This document shows positions 8,749 to 17,807 of a DNA stretch of 64,000 nt, one piece after another (positions within the stretch are counted from its first letter, which is position 1; each line of letters opens with the position of its first letter). This stretch comes from Fortiea contorta PCC 7126 (GTDB lineage: Bacteria > Cyanobacteriota > Cyanobacteriia > Cyanobacteriales > Nostocaceae). The stretch is taken from positions 1,803,895 through 1,867,894 of the forward strand of contig NZ_KB235930.1 of the NCBI RefSeq assembly GCF_000332295.1, in the 5' to 3' direction. The position numbers were made by a program, and so were the translations under genes. The notes beneath the pieces are model-generated. The model had not been told where the DNA came from. It did no database searches and worked only from the letters and a program-made list of their open reading frames with translations.

Positions 8749-11445
8749 ATGAAAACGCAGCGATTTTTTCAGTCCTTAGCCCAGCAATTAAATCACTGGC
8801 GGCGGCGGTATAAAGTACTAATCCGGAAAACACCATTGCTAGAATCGGTGAGCAGTCACAGTCGCAAAAGTCGGCGCCGCAAGTTTCATCGAGTTGTTCT
8901 GAGCAATATCATTTTGTTTTTAGCGAAAACCGACGATCAAGTCAGAGTTCAAAAACGAGCAGTAGCGCGTAGAGCCAGGGCAAAATTGGTTAAAAATCGC
9001 GGTGTGATTAATTCAGTAGGTTTAAGCTGGGTGCATGAAAACCGCTCCTGTGCTGTTTTGGCGATCGCAGTTATCTCCCTCACAGGCGTAATTGGCCATA
9101 AATTATATAACCAGCCCAAGCTAAAAGTGGGCAATGTTGCGCCACAAACAATCACAGCACCTTACACAGCTCGCGTTGAAGACCGCAGAAAAACAGAAGC
9201 TCAACGCCAAGCCGTCAGTCAAAGTTCCCAGCCGATACTGATGGTTGATATCCAAAAAAATGAGCAGATTGAGCAAAATTTGCGCCAACTTTTAGAAGTA
9301 GGTGAAGTGATTCACGCCATTGCTGGGCCTTTTCCATTTTTTGACACGTTGGTTTTACCTATCTCCAGCCAGCGTTATCTGCGCTCTTGTCCGGAATCAG
9401 AATGGCAAGAACTGTTAGTAGCCATAGAAAATGCAAAAAAACAGAAAATAGGATTATCAATCTCTGCACGCAGGAGCAGTTTTAGCAGAGCGCCAGACAC
9501 CAAAACACCGACTATAGTCAAAAATCAAATACCCCAGAAACGCCCATCACAAAATAGTCCTGGGGCGACAAAATCAACTCAGATTCCCCGCACAACTGAG
9601 TTTATTCAAGCAGTAGCAGAACTGGAAACTTATCGGATTACGACTGAGGATCGCAATTTATCTTCACTCATCGACCAAATTTCCCAAGCACGGCAAAAAT
9701 ACATTCAAGCGAAAACCAAGCTTTTGCAGATGGGGGTGCTGGGGTCGCAGGCTGTGTACGAAGATACCATTCTCTTGGATTTGTCAGATGAAGATTGGCT
9801 CAAAACCCAATCGGGAATCCGTCAGAGTGGCGAGCGAATTCTCACCCAAGGTATCCCCCACGGTTTACCGCCCAACGTTTTACAGGCTGCGGTGAGTCTG
9901 CAAGTGCAGACATTTGTCCCTAAAGACGCTGAAAACTTAGCAAATAAACTGTTGCTAAGTGTGTTGCAGCCCAATTTGAAGCAAGATGAAGAACAAACTA
10001 GAATCCGTGCTCAAAGAGCGGCTGAAGGAGTACCGCGAGTCATGGTTGAGGTGCGCCAAGGTCAGGAAATTGTCACGAAGGGAAAGAATATTACCCCGTG
10101 GAGCTTTGATTTATTAGAGTATTATCATTTGAACCGGCGAGAGGTGAACTGGCGAAAGCTGGGGCAGTTAGCAGGGGTGGTCAGCACGGCAGTGGCAATT
10201 TTCGTGTTTGTCGAAAGCCGACTGAAAACACCATTGCGACAACGCGATCGCTTGTTGGTGTTATTACTAACTTTGAGTGTGCCGGGAATACTCACAACTA
10301 GTTTACCATATACCACCTGGAGTGCTATTGGTATTTTGTTAGGCAGCTTCTACGGCCCCGCTTTAGGTGTAGCAGTTGTGAGTCTGCTATCGCTGGTGCT
10401 ACCAATTACCATAGAAATCAGCAAAATTTCCCTGGTGGCTGGGGCTGCGGGGGGAATTGTGGGTAGTTGCATGGCGAAACGACTGCGATCGCGGGAAGAA
10501 TTAGCACTGTTGGGGATTGCGATCGCTTCCACCCAAGGGGGCATTTACCTGATTATCTCACTGCTGATGGGTACGGCATTCGGTGCTGGCTGGTATCTTG
10601 TACTACAAGAAGCAGCGCTGTTTGCCTTATCTGGCTTGTCCTGGAGTATTGTCGCCTTGGGCTTGAGTCCTTATTTAGAAAAGCTGTTTGATTTAGTCAC
10701 ACCCATCCGGTTAGCCGAACTGGCGAACCCTAATCGCCCTTTGTTGAAAAAACTTGCCACACAAACACCAGGAACCTTTCAACACACCCTCTTTGTCGCT
10801 ACCTTAGCTGAAGCTGCAGCCAAAGAACTCGGATGTAATGTTGAATTGGTGAGAGCGGGCACATTATATCATGATATTGGCAAAATGCACGACCCCCTCG
10901 GCTTTATTGAAAATCAAATGGGGGGGCCGAATAAACATGATACAGAAATTAACGATCCTTGGCAGAGCGCCGCAATTATCAAAAAGCACGTCAGTGAAGG
11001 GCTGATAATGGCGCGTAAACACCTGCTACCGACAGCAATTCAGGCTTTTATTCCCGAACATCAAGGAACAATGTTAATTGCTTATTTCCATCACCAAGCC
11101 CAGCAAATGGCTCAGGCTGATCCGAGTTTGACAGTAAACGACGCTGATTTTCGCTACGATGGCCCTATTCCCCAATCACGGGAAACAGGAATTGTGATGT
11201 TAGCAGATTCCTGTGAAGCGGCGCTGCGGAGTCTGAAAGATGCTACCCCAGAGCAAGCTCTAGCAATGGTTAACAATATTCTCCGCGCCAGATGGCAAGA
11301 TAATCAAATGATTGATTCCGGGTTAACACGGAACGAAATGACCAAAATTGCCAAAATCTTCGTGGAAGTTTGGCAACAATTCCATCACAAACGTATTGCT
11401 TACCCTAAATTAAAAGTGAGTAACGAGAAGGTGATTAAAGGGTGA
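8749..11445 (+). CDS. 7TM-HD family membrane phosphohydrolase (PgpH-like)
   Basis: 898 residues from the ATG at 8749. The open frame begins at 8686, but the extra 21 residues are atypical. Order of domains: a basic cytosolic N-terminus, one membrane helix near residues 98-118, a large extracytoplasmic 7TMR-HDED-type domain, about seven membrane helices between roughly 475 and 650, then a cytosolic HD domain. The HD pair is H708-D709 in LYHDIGKM, with FQHTLFVATLAEAA before it and PEHQGT after it. Related PgpH proteins hydrolyse c-di-AMP, so that is the likely activity here. The family is certain; the substrate is inferred. It may be co-transcribed with a tiny downstream frame overlapping its stop. 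Confidence 0.9.
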   Translation: MKTQRFFQSLAQQLNHWRRRYKVLIRKTPLLESVSSHSRKSRRRKFHRVVLSNIILFLAKTDDQVRVQKRAVARRARAKLVKNRGVINSVGLSWVHENRSCAVLAIAVISLTGVIGHKLYNQPKLKVGNVAPQTITAPYTARVEDRRKTEAQRQAVSQSSQPILMVDIQKNEQIEQNLRQLLEVGEVIHAIAGPFPFFDTLVLPISSQRYLRSCPESEWQELLVAIENAKKQKIGLSISARRSSFSRAPDTKTPTIVKNQIPQKRPSQNSPGATKSTQIPRTTEFIQAVAELETYRITTEDRNLSSLIDQISQARQKYIQAKTKLLQMGVLGSQAVYEDTILLDLSDEDWLKTQSGIRQSGERILTQGIPHGLPPNVLQAAVSLQVQTFVPKDAENLANKLLLSVLQPNLKQDEEQTRIRAQRAAEGVPRVMVEVRQGQEIVTKGKNITPWSFDLLEYYHLNRREVNWRKLGQLAGVVSTAVAIFVFVESRLKTPLRQRDRLLVLLLTLSVPGILTTSLPYTTWSAIGILLGSFYGPALGVAVVSLLSLVLPITIEISKISLVAGAAGGIVGSCMAKRLRSREELALLGIAIASTQGGIYLIISLLMGTAFGAGWYLVLQEAALFALSGLSWSIVALGLSPYLEKLFDLVTPIRLAELANPNRPLLKKLATQTPGTFQHTLFVATLAEAAAKELGCNVELVRAGTLYHDIGKMHDPLGFIENQMGGPNKHDTEINDPWQSAAIIKKHVSEGLIMARKHLLPTAIQAFIPEHQGTMLIAYFHHQAQQMAQADPSLTVNDADFRYDGPIPQSRETGIVMLADSCEAALRSLKDATPEQALAMVNNILRARWQDNQMIDSGLTRNEMTKIAKIFVEVWQQFHHKRIAYPKLKVSNEKVIKG

Positions 11446-11576
11446 ATGATGGCTCCGATGCCTCAGCACCTGAGACCCAACCTCAAGATAAAATTAAAGC
11501 GGCAATTCATCAATGGGAATGGAGCAGGGGTAACACTGAGTCAGTGCTCAGAACAAAGACTGATACCGTTTCTTGA
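11442..11576 (+). CDS. Possible 44-residue small ORF coupled to the HD gene
   Basis: A GTG at 11442 overlaps the TGA of the HD gene in a GTGA junction, the classic translational-coupling layout. The frame gives 44 residues containing DASAPETQPQDKIKAAIHQW and then EWSRGNTESVLR, a composition typical of real soluble protein. It ends just before a repeat element. It may be a complete small protein or a gene cut short by the repeat. No family is recognised. Confidence 0.4.
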   Translation: MNDGSDASAPETQPQDKIKAAIHQWEWSRGNTESVLRTKTDTVS

Positions 11577-11595
11577 TGAAGCTGCAATATATTTT

Positions 11596-11650
11596 ACCCC
11601 CCGGCTAACGCCGTCCCCCCTTGGCAAGGGGGGACTACAGGGGGGTTCAT
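11596..11650. repeat. Palindromic CCCCCC/GGGGGG repeat element
   Basis: The core 11615-11633 is a perfect 9-bp stem (CCCCCCTTG and CAAGGGGGG) with a single-base loop. It is flanked by CCCCCCGG on the left and AGGGGGGT on the right, which can extend the fold. Elements like this are dispersed in many cyanobacterial genomes and often give spurious frames ending in TPSPLGKGGLQGG, as one frame does here. It could also act as a hairpin downstream of the HD gene. Confidence 0.65.
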
Positions 11651-11750
11651 AAGGCGCATCTTCATACAGAATTGGTATGAGAGCAATTGGCATCATGGAA
11701 AATAAACTTTACCTCTAGCCTCTGCCCTGTTGATTACTGACAAACAACAA

Positions 11751-14675
11751 ATGACTCAACAAGATTCTGCCCTGATTCTAGTTGTAGATGACGACGATTT
11801 GACGCGGCTGCATCTGTGTGAACTGATGGTAGAAGCGGGCTATCAAGTGGTTGAGGCTAGTAATGGCTCGGAGGCAATAGCTAGTTTTACCAGTTTATCA
11901 CCAGATTTAGTGCTGCTAGACGCCCTCATGCCTGTGATGGATGGGTTTACTTGCTGTGCTCAATTGCAAACAGTTGCTGATGGCGAGAGCACGCCCATAT
12001 TGATGATTACTGCTCTTTATGACCAAGCATCGGTGACAAAAGCTTTTGCCGCAGGTGCAACAGATTTTATCACTAAGCCGATTCAATGGCCAGTTTTAAG
12101 TCAAAGAGTGCGTTATCTGTTAACAGCTAATCGCGCTATGAAGGAATTACGCCGCCAAACGGAAGCGGCGAAACTGCGAGAGATGCAACTAAAATTAGCA
12201 TTAGAAGCCGCTCGCATGGGTATTTGGGACTGGAACTTCAGTACTAATAAAGTTACTTGGTCAGATAACAAAGCTGCACTGTTAGGCTTAGAAGCGGGTG
12301 TTTTTGACGGTACTTATGAAGGTTTTCTCCGGAGTGTTCACCCCCAAGATCGTGATTTTGTCAACCACTCGGTGATGCAAGCTTTGCAAGCTGGATCTGA
12401 ATATGATATTGAATTTCGGGCTGTGTTACCTGATGGTAGTATCCGCTGGCTAGTCAGTAAAGGATTTGTTTGGCGTGACTCGTCTGGGACGCCTGTGCGG
12501 ATGTCTGGGGTAGATATGGACATCACTAAGCGCAAGCAAGCAGCAGAAAGGTTAGAATTTTATGCCCAGCAACAAGCGATAGTCGCGGAACTCAGTCAAA
12601 TAGCTCTGGCTGGTGAAGATTTGAGCGAGTTGATGAATTCCTGTGTCAGACTTGTTGCCCAATTTCTCAAGATTGAATCTTGTAAAATTTTGGAACTGCA
12701 ACCAAATGGTAACGCTTCACTGCTCAGGGCAGAAGTGGGTTGGCAACAAGGGTGGGTTAGTCATGTAACTTTGGGTACTGAAGCTTCTCCGGAGCCAATA
12801 CTAGCCCGGAATTTAGAGACAAGAAAGCGATTCCAAGAACCACCGTTGTTACAAGAGCAGCAGATGGGTGGTGTCAGCGTGGTGATTCATGGTAAAGAGA
12901 AACCGTTTGGGGTGTTACGGGTACATACAAATAAGGCGCGTATTTTCACTAGAGATGATGTTTATTTTCTCCAAGCTATCGCTGATGTGATGGCTACGGC
13001 TATTGAGCGTCAATTGGTGGAAGATGCGCTGAAAAAAAGTGAGGAACGGGCTGCTTTGGCGATGCGGGGTAACAATGACGGGATTTGGGATTGGTATGTG
13101 AAAACCCATGAAGTGTTTTTCTCGCCTCGCTGGAAAGAAATGCTGGGTTATGCAGACGATGAGATTAGCAACGATTTGGATGAATGGACAACGCGGTTGC
13201 ATCCAGATGATTTGCAGATGGTGAAGCAAGCCATTAATGATCATTTTGCGAAAAAAAGCAAGTTTTATATCAGCGAGCACCGCATCAGATGTAAAGATGG
13301 CTCTTATAAATGGATTTTAGATCGCGGTCAGGCGGTGTGGAATGTCGATGGTGAAGTGGTGCGGATGGCTAGCTCCCATACGGATATTACGGAACGCAAG
13401 CAAACACAAGCAGAATTAGAACGGCAAAACCAGCGATCGCAGTTACTCGCGGATGTTACTCTGAAGATTCGCCAGTCTTTACGCATTGATGAAATTCTCC
13501 GTACTAGCGTCACGGAAGTACAAAAATTACTCCACGCAGATCGAGTATTAATTTTACAAATTAAATCCAATGATTCCTTCCTCGTTGTTCAAGAAGCTAT
13601 AGTTCCCGGTTTACCCACTCTCCTCGGTCAACATATTACTGACCCATGTTTTTGGGAAAAATATATCCCAAAATATTATCATGGTTATAGCAGTATAATT
13701 ACTGATATATATCAAGCAGATATTCAACCTTGTCATGTTGAGTTGCTGGAAAGATTTAGTGTCAGAGCTAACTTGGTGATTCCCGTTTTCCGCCAAAATC
13801 AAATTTGGGGACTGCTCATCGCCCACCAATGTAGACACTCCCGTGAGTGGACTGATTGGGAGATTCAACTTTTGCGACAACTAGCGGATCAAATCGGTAT
13901 TGCTTTAGCTCAAAGTCGGATTTTAGAGCAAGAAACTCGTCAGCGCCAAGAACTCGCCCGTTCTAATGAGGAACTGCAACAATTTGCTTTTATCGCTTCC
14001 CATGATTTACAAGAGCCATTGCGTAAGATTAAAACTTTTGGCGAGCGACTTCAAGACACCTGTGGTGGTTCTTTAACTCCGCAAGGGCTGGATTATTTGC
14101 AACGAATGCAGAATGCAGCCCAAAGAATGGAAACATTGATTGAAGATTTGTTGAAACTCTCACGAGTAACTACTAGGGCGCAGCCTTTTATCTCGGTAGA
14201 TTTAGCACAAATTACCCAAGAAGTGTTATCTGATTTGGAGGTGTATATTCAACAAACAGGTGCATGTGTGGAAGTGGGTGAATTACCAATTATCAAAGCT
14301 GATCCGTTGCAGATGCGTCAATTATTGCAAAATTTGATCAGTAATGCTTTAAAATTTCACCAACAAGAATCACCACCTGTGGTCAAGATTTCTAGTCAAA
14401 TTTTCCACAATCACTCTGCTAAAATTGCCGTTGATTCCGAACTGTGTAAAATCATTGTTGAAGATCATGGTATTGGTTTTGAAGAAAAATATCTTGACCG
14501 CATTTTCAATGTTTTTCAACGGTTGCATACTCGCAAAGAATACAAAGGCACTGGTATCGGATTAGCTATCTGTCGCAAAATTGCCGAGCGTCATCATGGC
14601 AATATTACAGCACAAAGCAAACCAGGAGGAGGAGCACGATTTATTGTTACATTACCGCTGAATAACCATCTGTAG
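11751..14675 (+). CDS. Multidomain histidine kinase REC-PAS-GAF-PAS-GAF-HisKA-HATPase with a candidate cyanobacteriochrome GAF
   Basis: 974 residues from the ATG at 11751 (a TTG at 11730 is possible). Domains: receiver 8-125 with phospho-acceptor D57 in LLDALMP and K109; PAS/PAC about 145-265; GAF about 270-425; PAS/PAC about 430-550; second GAF about 563-722; HisKA with H751 in ASHDLQEPLRKI; HATPase with N-box NLISNALKF near 861-869, DHGIGF and GTGIGLAI. The second GAF has DPCF at 631-634 and the Cys-His pair C661-H662, 28 residues apart between cysteines. This matches DXCF-type bilin-binding cyanobacteriochromes such as TePixJ. The kinase core resembles phytochrome-type kinases, and an Rcp1-like regulator follows. 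It is soluble. Light sensing is inferred. Confidence 0.88.
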   Translation: MTQQDSALILVVDDDDLTRLHLCELMVEAGYQVVEASNGSEAIASFTSLSPDLVLLDALMPVMDGFTCCAQLQTVADGESTPILMITALYDQASVTKAFAAGATDFITKPIQWPVLSQRVRYLLTANRAMKELRRQTEAAKLREMQLKLALEAARMGIWDWNFSTNKVTWSDNKAALLGLEAGVFDGTYEGFLRSVHPQDRDFVNHSVMQALQAGSEYDIEFRAVLPDGSIRWLVSKGFVWRDSSGTPVRMSGVDMDITKRKQAAERLEFYAQQQAIVAELSQIALAGEDLSELMNSCVRLVAQFLKIESCKILELQPNGNASLLRAEVGWQQGWVSHVTLGTEASPEPILARNLETRKRFQEPPLLQEQQMGGVSVVIHGKEKPFGVLRVHTNKARIFTRDDVYFLQAIADVMATAIERQLVEDALKKSEERAALAMRGNNDGIWDWYVKTHEVFFSPRWKEMLGYADDEISNDLDEWTTRLHPDDLQMVKQAINDHFAKKSKFYISEHRIRCKDGSYKWILDRGQAVWNVDGEVVRMASSHTDITERKQTQAELERQNQRSQLLADVTLKIRQSLRIDEILRTSVTEVQKLLHADRVLILQIKSNDSFLVVQEAIVPGLPTLLGQHITDPCFWEKYIPKYYHGYSSIITDIYQADIQPCHVELLERFSVRANLVIPVFRQNQIWGLLIAHQCRHSREWTDWEIQLLRQLADQIGIALAQSRILEQETRQRQELARSNEELQQFAFIASHDLQEPLRKIKTFGERLQDTCGGSLTPQGLDYLQRMQNAAQRMETLIEDLLKLSRVTTRAQPFISVDLAQITQEVLSDLEVYIQQTGACVEVGELPIIKADPLQMRQLLQNLISNALKFHQQESPPVVKISSQIFHNHSAKIAVDSELCKIIVEDHGIGFEEKYLDRIFNVFQRLHTRKEYKGTGIGLAICRKIAERHHGNITAQSKPGGGARFIVTLPLNNHL

Positions 14676-14797
14676 TTTTCTTTCCCCAGGAGGATTACTA
14701 CTAGACTGGAAAACTAGGTTAATTGTACAACTGTACCCATAATTTGTTGCGATTTATTAATTAATACTAATAACTAGTACAAAGGAGACAATTAAGC

Positions 14798-15295
14798 GTG
14801 GAGGTGCAACAAAAAACCGTCACAATTTTAATGGCTGATGATGATGAAGACGACAGCATGTTAGTGCGTGAGGCTTTGGCAGAAAGCCAACTACCCATCA
14901 AACTACATATTGTAAAGAATGGTGAAGAATTAATGGACTATTTATACAATCGTGGTCACTATATTGATACCAATAGTGCGCCTTTTCCTGGGTTGATTTT
15001 ACTAGATTTGAATATGCCGAAAAAAGATGGTTTAGAAGCGCTCAAAGAGATTAAAACTGACGCGCAACTTCGGCGAATTCCAGTTATAGTCCTGACTACA
15101 TCGGGAGCACGAGAGGATATATATTATACCTACGATTTGGGCGCAAATTCTTTCATCGTCAAGCCGATGACCTTTACTTTATTAGTTGAGGTGATGAAAA
15201 CTATAGGAAAATATTGGTTTGAAATTGTAGAACTGCCACTAGGAACTGCGGGAGGCAGAGATGGACAACAACCTCATCAGAGTTCTTTTAGTTGA
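14798..15295 (+). CDS. Single-domain response regulator, Rcp1 type
   Basis: 165 residues. The GTG start at 14798 has AAAGGAG eleven bases upstream. The receiver shows the acidic cluster DDDEDD at residues 14-19, phospho-acceptor D70 in LILLDLNMP, T100/T101 and K122 in VKPM. The long loop after helix 2 (YNRGHYIDTNSAPFPG) is the hallmark of the Rcp1 subfamily that takes phosphate from cyanobacterial phytochrome kinases. There is no output domain, so it likely relays phosphate. It lies directly downstream of the GAF-containing kinase and overlaps the next kinase gene by 35 bp, so the three genes probably work as one relay. Confidence 0.92.
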   Translation: MEVQQKTVTILMADDDEDDSMLVREALAESQLPIKLHIVKNGEELMDYLYNRGHYIDTNSAPFPGLILLDLNMPKKDGLEALKEIKTDAQLRRIPVIVLTTSGAREDIYYTYDLGANSFIVKPMTFTLLVEVMKTIGKYWFEIVELPLGTAGGRDGQQPHQSSFS

Positions 15296-17150
15296 TGATG
15301 ATGAAGATGATTATATTTTAACTCGTTATTGGGTGAGCGAATTTCAAGGATCCGGTTGTGAGCTAGCGTGGGTGGATAATTATACAGCTGCATGGGAAGC
15401 GATCGCTAATAACCAATACGACGTTTATCTTGTAGACTATCGCTTAGGTGCACATAACGGATTAGAATTATTACGAGCAGCGATCGCTCATGGTTGTTCT
15501 TCCCCAATTATTTTATTAACTGGTCAGGGAGAGCGAGAAATAGATTTAGACGCGATGAAAGCCGGCGCCGCAGATTATCTCGAAAAAAGCCAATTAACTG
15601 CACCATTATTAGAACGTTCCATCCGCTACGCCATTGAACGCAGACAAACAGAGCAAAAAATCCGCGAACAAGCTGCTTTGCTTGATGTCGCCACAGATGC
15701 TATTTTTGTATGTGCTTTAGATGACCAAATTTTATTTTGGAACAAAGCCGCGGAAAGTTTATACGGTTGGTCAAAAGCAGAAGCAATAGGTAAAAAATCT
15801 CAGAAACTTTGGCAAGATAAAAATTTACCTTTATTACAAGAATCTCTGAATAATCTCATGAAAAATGGTTCATGGGAAGGTGAACTATATCAAAAAACAA
15901 AATCGCACCAAAACATTATCGTCGAAAGCCGTTGGACTTTGGTAAAAGAATTCGATAAAACCGCTCCATCCATTTTAGTAGTTAATACTGATATTACTCA
16001 AAAAAAGCAATTAGAAGCTCAATTTTTACGCGCTCAAAGGTTAGAAAGTATCGGTACTTTAGCCAGCGGTATTGCTCATGACTTGAACAATGTTTTAGCA
16101 CCGATTCTGATGACAGCACAACTGCTAGAAGCACAAATGCATGATGAGCGATCGCGTCGTCTACTTCCCATCTTAATTTCTAATGCTAAACGTGGGGCAA
16201 ATTTAGTTAAACAAGTGCTATCTTTTACTCGTGGACTGGAAGGAGAAAGAACACTTTTACAATTCAAACATTTAATCACAGAAATTCAACAAATTATCAA
16301 AGAAACATTTCCCAAATCAATAGAAGTTAGCACCCAAATTCAACAAAATCTTTGGACTGTATCAGGCGATCCCACTCAGCTTCACCAAGTACTCATGAAT
16401 TTATGTGTTAATGCTCGTGATGCTATGACCAACGGTGGAGCTTTAAAAATCTCTGCAGAGAACTTCTTGATTGATGAAAATTATGCAAGAATGAACCTGG
16501 AAGCTAAAGTAGGAGCTTACATAGTCATCACCGTCACTGACACTGGTTGCGGTATTCGCACCGAAATATTAGACCGCATCTTTGAGCCATTTTTTACCAC
16601 CAAAGAACTCGGCAAAGGAACAGGTTTAGGTCTCTCTACAGTATTAGGAATAATTAAAAGCCATGGGGGTTTTATTAAAGTCCTGAGTGAAGAAGGAAGA
16701 GGTAGTCAATTTAAAGTATTTTTACCAGCACAAGAAGCCCAAGAAATATTAGAAGAACCAGACCAAGACTTACCAGCAGGTAATGGAGAATTGATTTTAG
16801 TTGTAGATGATGAAGCAGCAATCAGAGATATTACCAAAACATCTTTAGAAAGTCATAATTACAAAGCTATTACCGCCAGCGACGGGATAGAAGCCATAGC
16901 TTTATATGCAGAACATCGAGATGAAATATCTCTAGTATTAACTGATATGGTAATGCCATCTATGGATGGCGTCACTACTATCCGGACATTGAAAAAAATC
17001 AATCCAGATATCAAAATAATTGCTGTTAGTGGGCTAGCTTCTAGTGATAAAGTGAATATGGCTTATGAACTAGGAATTAAAGCGTTTTTATCTAAACCTT
17101 TCACAGCCAACCAATTACTACAAACCATTAAAACAGCACATAGAGAATAA
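15261..17150 (+). CDS. Hybrid sensor kinase REC-PAS-HisKA-HATPase-REC
   Basis: 629 residues. N-terminal receiver (VLLVDDDEDD, D59 in LVDYRLG), PAS about 135-255 (DVATDAIFVCALDDQILFWN), HisKA with H273 in GIAHDLNNVLAP, HATPase (NLCVNARDAM, DTGCGI, GTGLGLSTV) and a C-terminal receiver with D562 in VLTDMVMP. The NtrB-like HDLNN box is usual for this class. The start lies inside the end of the preceding regulator gene, indicating coupling. With receivers at both ends and no membrane helix, it is suited to a cytosolic phosphorelay with its neighbours. The input signal is unknown. Confidence 0.92.
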   Translation: MDNNLIRVLLVDDDEDDYILTRYWVSEFQGSGCELAWVDNYTAAWEAIANNQYDVYLVDYRLGAHNGLELLRAAIAHGCSSPIILLTGQGEREIDLDAMKAGAADYLEKSQLTAPLLERSIRYAIERRQTEQKIREQAALLDVATDAIFVCALDDQILFWNKAAESLYGWSKAEAIGKKSQKLWQDKNLPLLQESLNNLMKNGSWEGELYQKTKSHQNIIVESRWTLVKEFDKTAPSILVVNTDITQKKQLEAQFLRAQRLESIGTLASGIAHDLNNVLAPILMTAQLLEAQMHDERSRRLLPILISNAKRGANLVKQVLSFTRGLEGERTLLQFKHLITEIQQIIKETFPKSIEVSTQIQQNLWTVSGDPTQLHQVLMNLCVNARDAMTNGGALKISAENFLIDENYARMNLEAKVGAYIVITVTDTGCGIRTEILDRIFEPFFTTKELGKGTGLGLSTVLGIIKSHGGFIKVLSEEGRGSQFKVFLPAQEAQEILEEPDQDLPAGNGELILVVDDEAAIRDITKTSLESHNYKAITASDGIEAIALYAEHRDEISLVLTDMVMPSMDGVTTIRTLKKINPDIKIIAVSGLASSDKVNMAYELGIKAFLSKPFTANQLLQTIKTAHRE

Positions 17151-17158
17151 AGAAAACT

Positions 17159-17251
17159 ATGCACAAACAAAAAGAACTACTGCGCGTCATCTTGGCTATA
17201 TCAATCATCGTCGTGGGAGTGAAATCAATGATTCCTCAAGAATTAAAATAG
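17159..17251 (+). pseudogene. Short membrane-segment ORF, possible DoxX-family remnant
   Basis: A 30-codon frame starts eight bases after the hybrid kinase stop: a basic start (MHKQKELLRV), one hydrophobic helix (ILAISIIVVGVKSM) and the end IPQELK. The opening resembles the first helix of small DoxX-like membrane proteins, in which the VVGV helix continues into a conserved His-Phe segment that is missing here. It may be the stump of such a gene, or a real single-helix peptide. Evidence is thin. Confidence 0.3.
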
Positions 17252-17266
17252 TAAAATTTTAGTTTT

Positions 17267-17761
17267 ATGGCTAACTCACCAGCAATTAAACAATTACCAG
17301 CGACGCCGATAACATCAGAAAACTTTCAACGCTACGGACAAGTAATTTTTCCTAGCCAAGACGGTAAAACTTTCGACTCTACAGATGCTCAATTGAATTT
17401 ACAAAATGGCATTCCACGATTTTATATTATGCAATTGCATAAAAAAGGGCGGAAATTTCATAAAATTACTCGTCATGAAAAATGCACTCAATGTTTAGGT
17501 TCTCTAGAGGGAAAAGATTGGTTAATTGCCGTTTCTCCCCCTGATAATAGTGTAAATATACCCGCTTTAGAACAACTTGCGGCGTTCCAGATTCCAGGTA
17601 ACTGCTTTATTAAATTGGAAGTAGGAACTTGGCACGCCGGGCCATATTTTGATCATGAAGTTGTGAATTTTTATAATTTAGAATTGAGTGACACAAATGT
17701 GGTGGATCATTTCACTCATGATTTTCTCAAAAGTCATCAATTAGAATGGGAAATAATTTAA
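17267..17761 (+). CDS. Ureidoglycolate lyase-like cupin protein
   Basis: 164 residues, soluble. The N-terminus (KQLPATPITSENFQRYGQVI) and the central block from RHEKCTQCLGSLEG to TWHAGPYFD match the ureidoglycolate lyase/AllA family. These are beta-barrel enzymes that release urea and glyoxylate in allantoin breakdown. GTWHAGPYF is the conserved C-terminal strand. No other purine-catabolism gene is nearby, so the substrate in this organism is uncertain. The gene follows the signalling cluster closely on the same strand. Confidence 0.8.
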   Translation: MANSPAIKQLPATPITSENFQRYGQVIFPSQDGKTFDSTDAQLNLQNGIPRFYIMQLHKKGRKFHKITRHEKCTQCLGSLEGKDWLIAVSPPDNSVNIPALEQLAAFQIPGNCFIKLEVGTWHAGPYFDHEVVNFYNLELSDTNVVDHFTHDFLKSHQLEWEII

Positions 17762-17807
17762 GTTACAGTTAGGCTGATCACGAACAGCTAACAAGGAATA
17801 ACTATTA

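Noticed and set aside
8567-8836. Minus-strand ORF ending in WKSGQGSAVKVKLPF, which resembles a histidine kinase tail
   Set aside because: It overlaps the start of the HD gene on the other strand and only the last residues look kinase-like. This is too weak for a feature, though a decayed fragment cannot be excluded.
11446-11652. Plus-strand ORF MMAPMPQHLRPN... after the HD gene
   Set aside because: Its end (TPSPLGKGGLQGGS) is the translation of a palindromic repeat, and a better frame (GTG at 11442) overlaps it in another frame.
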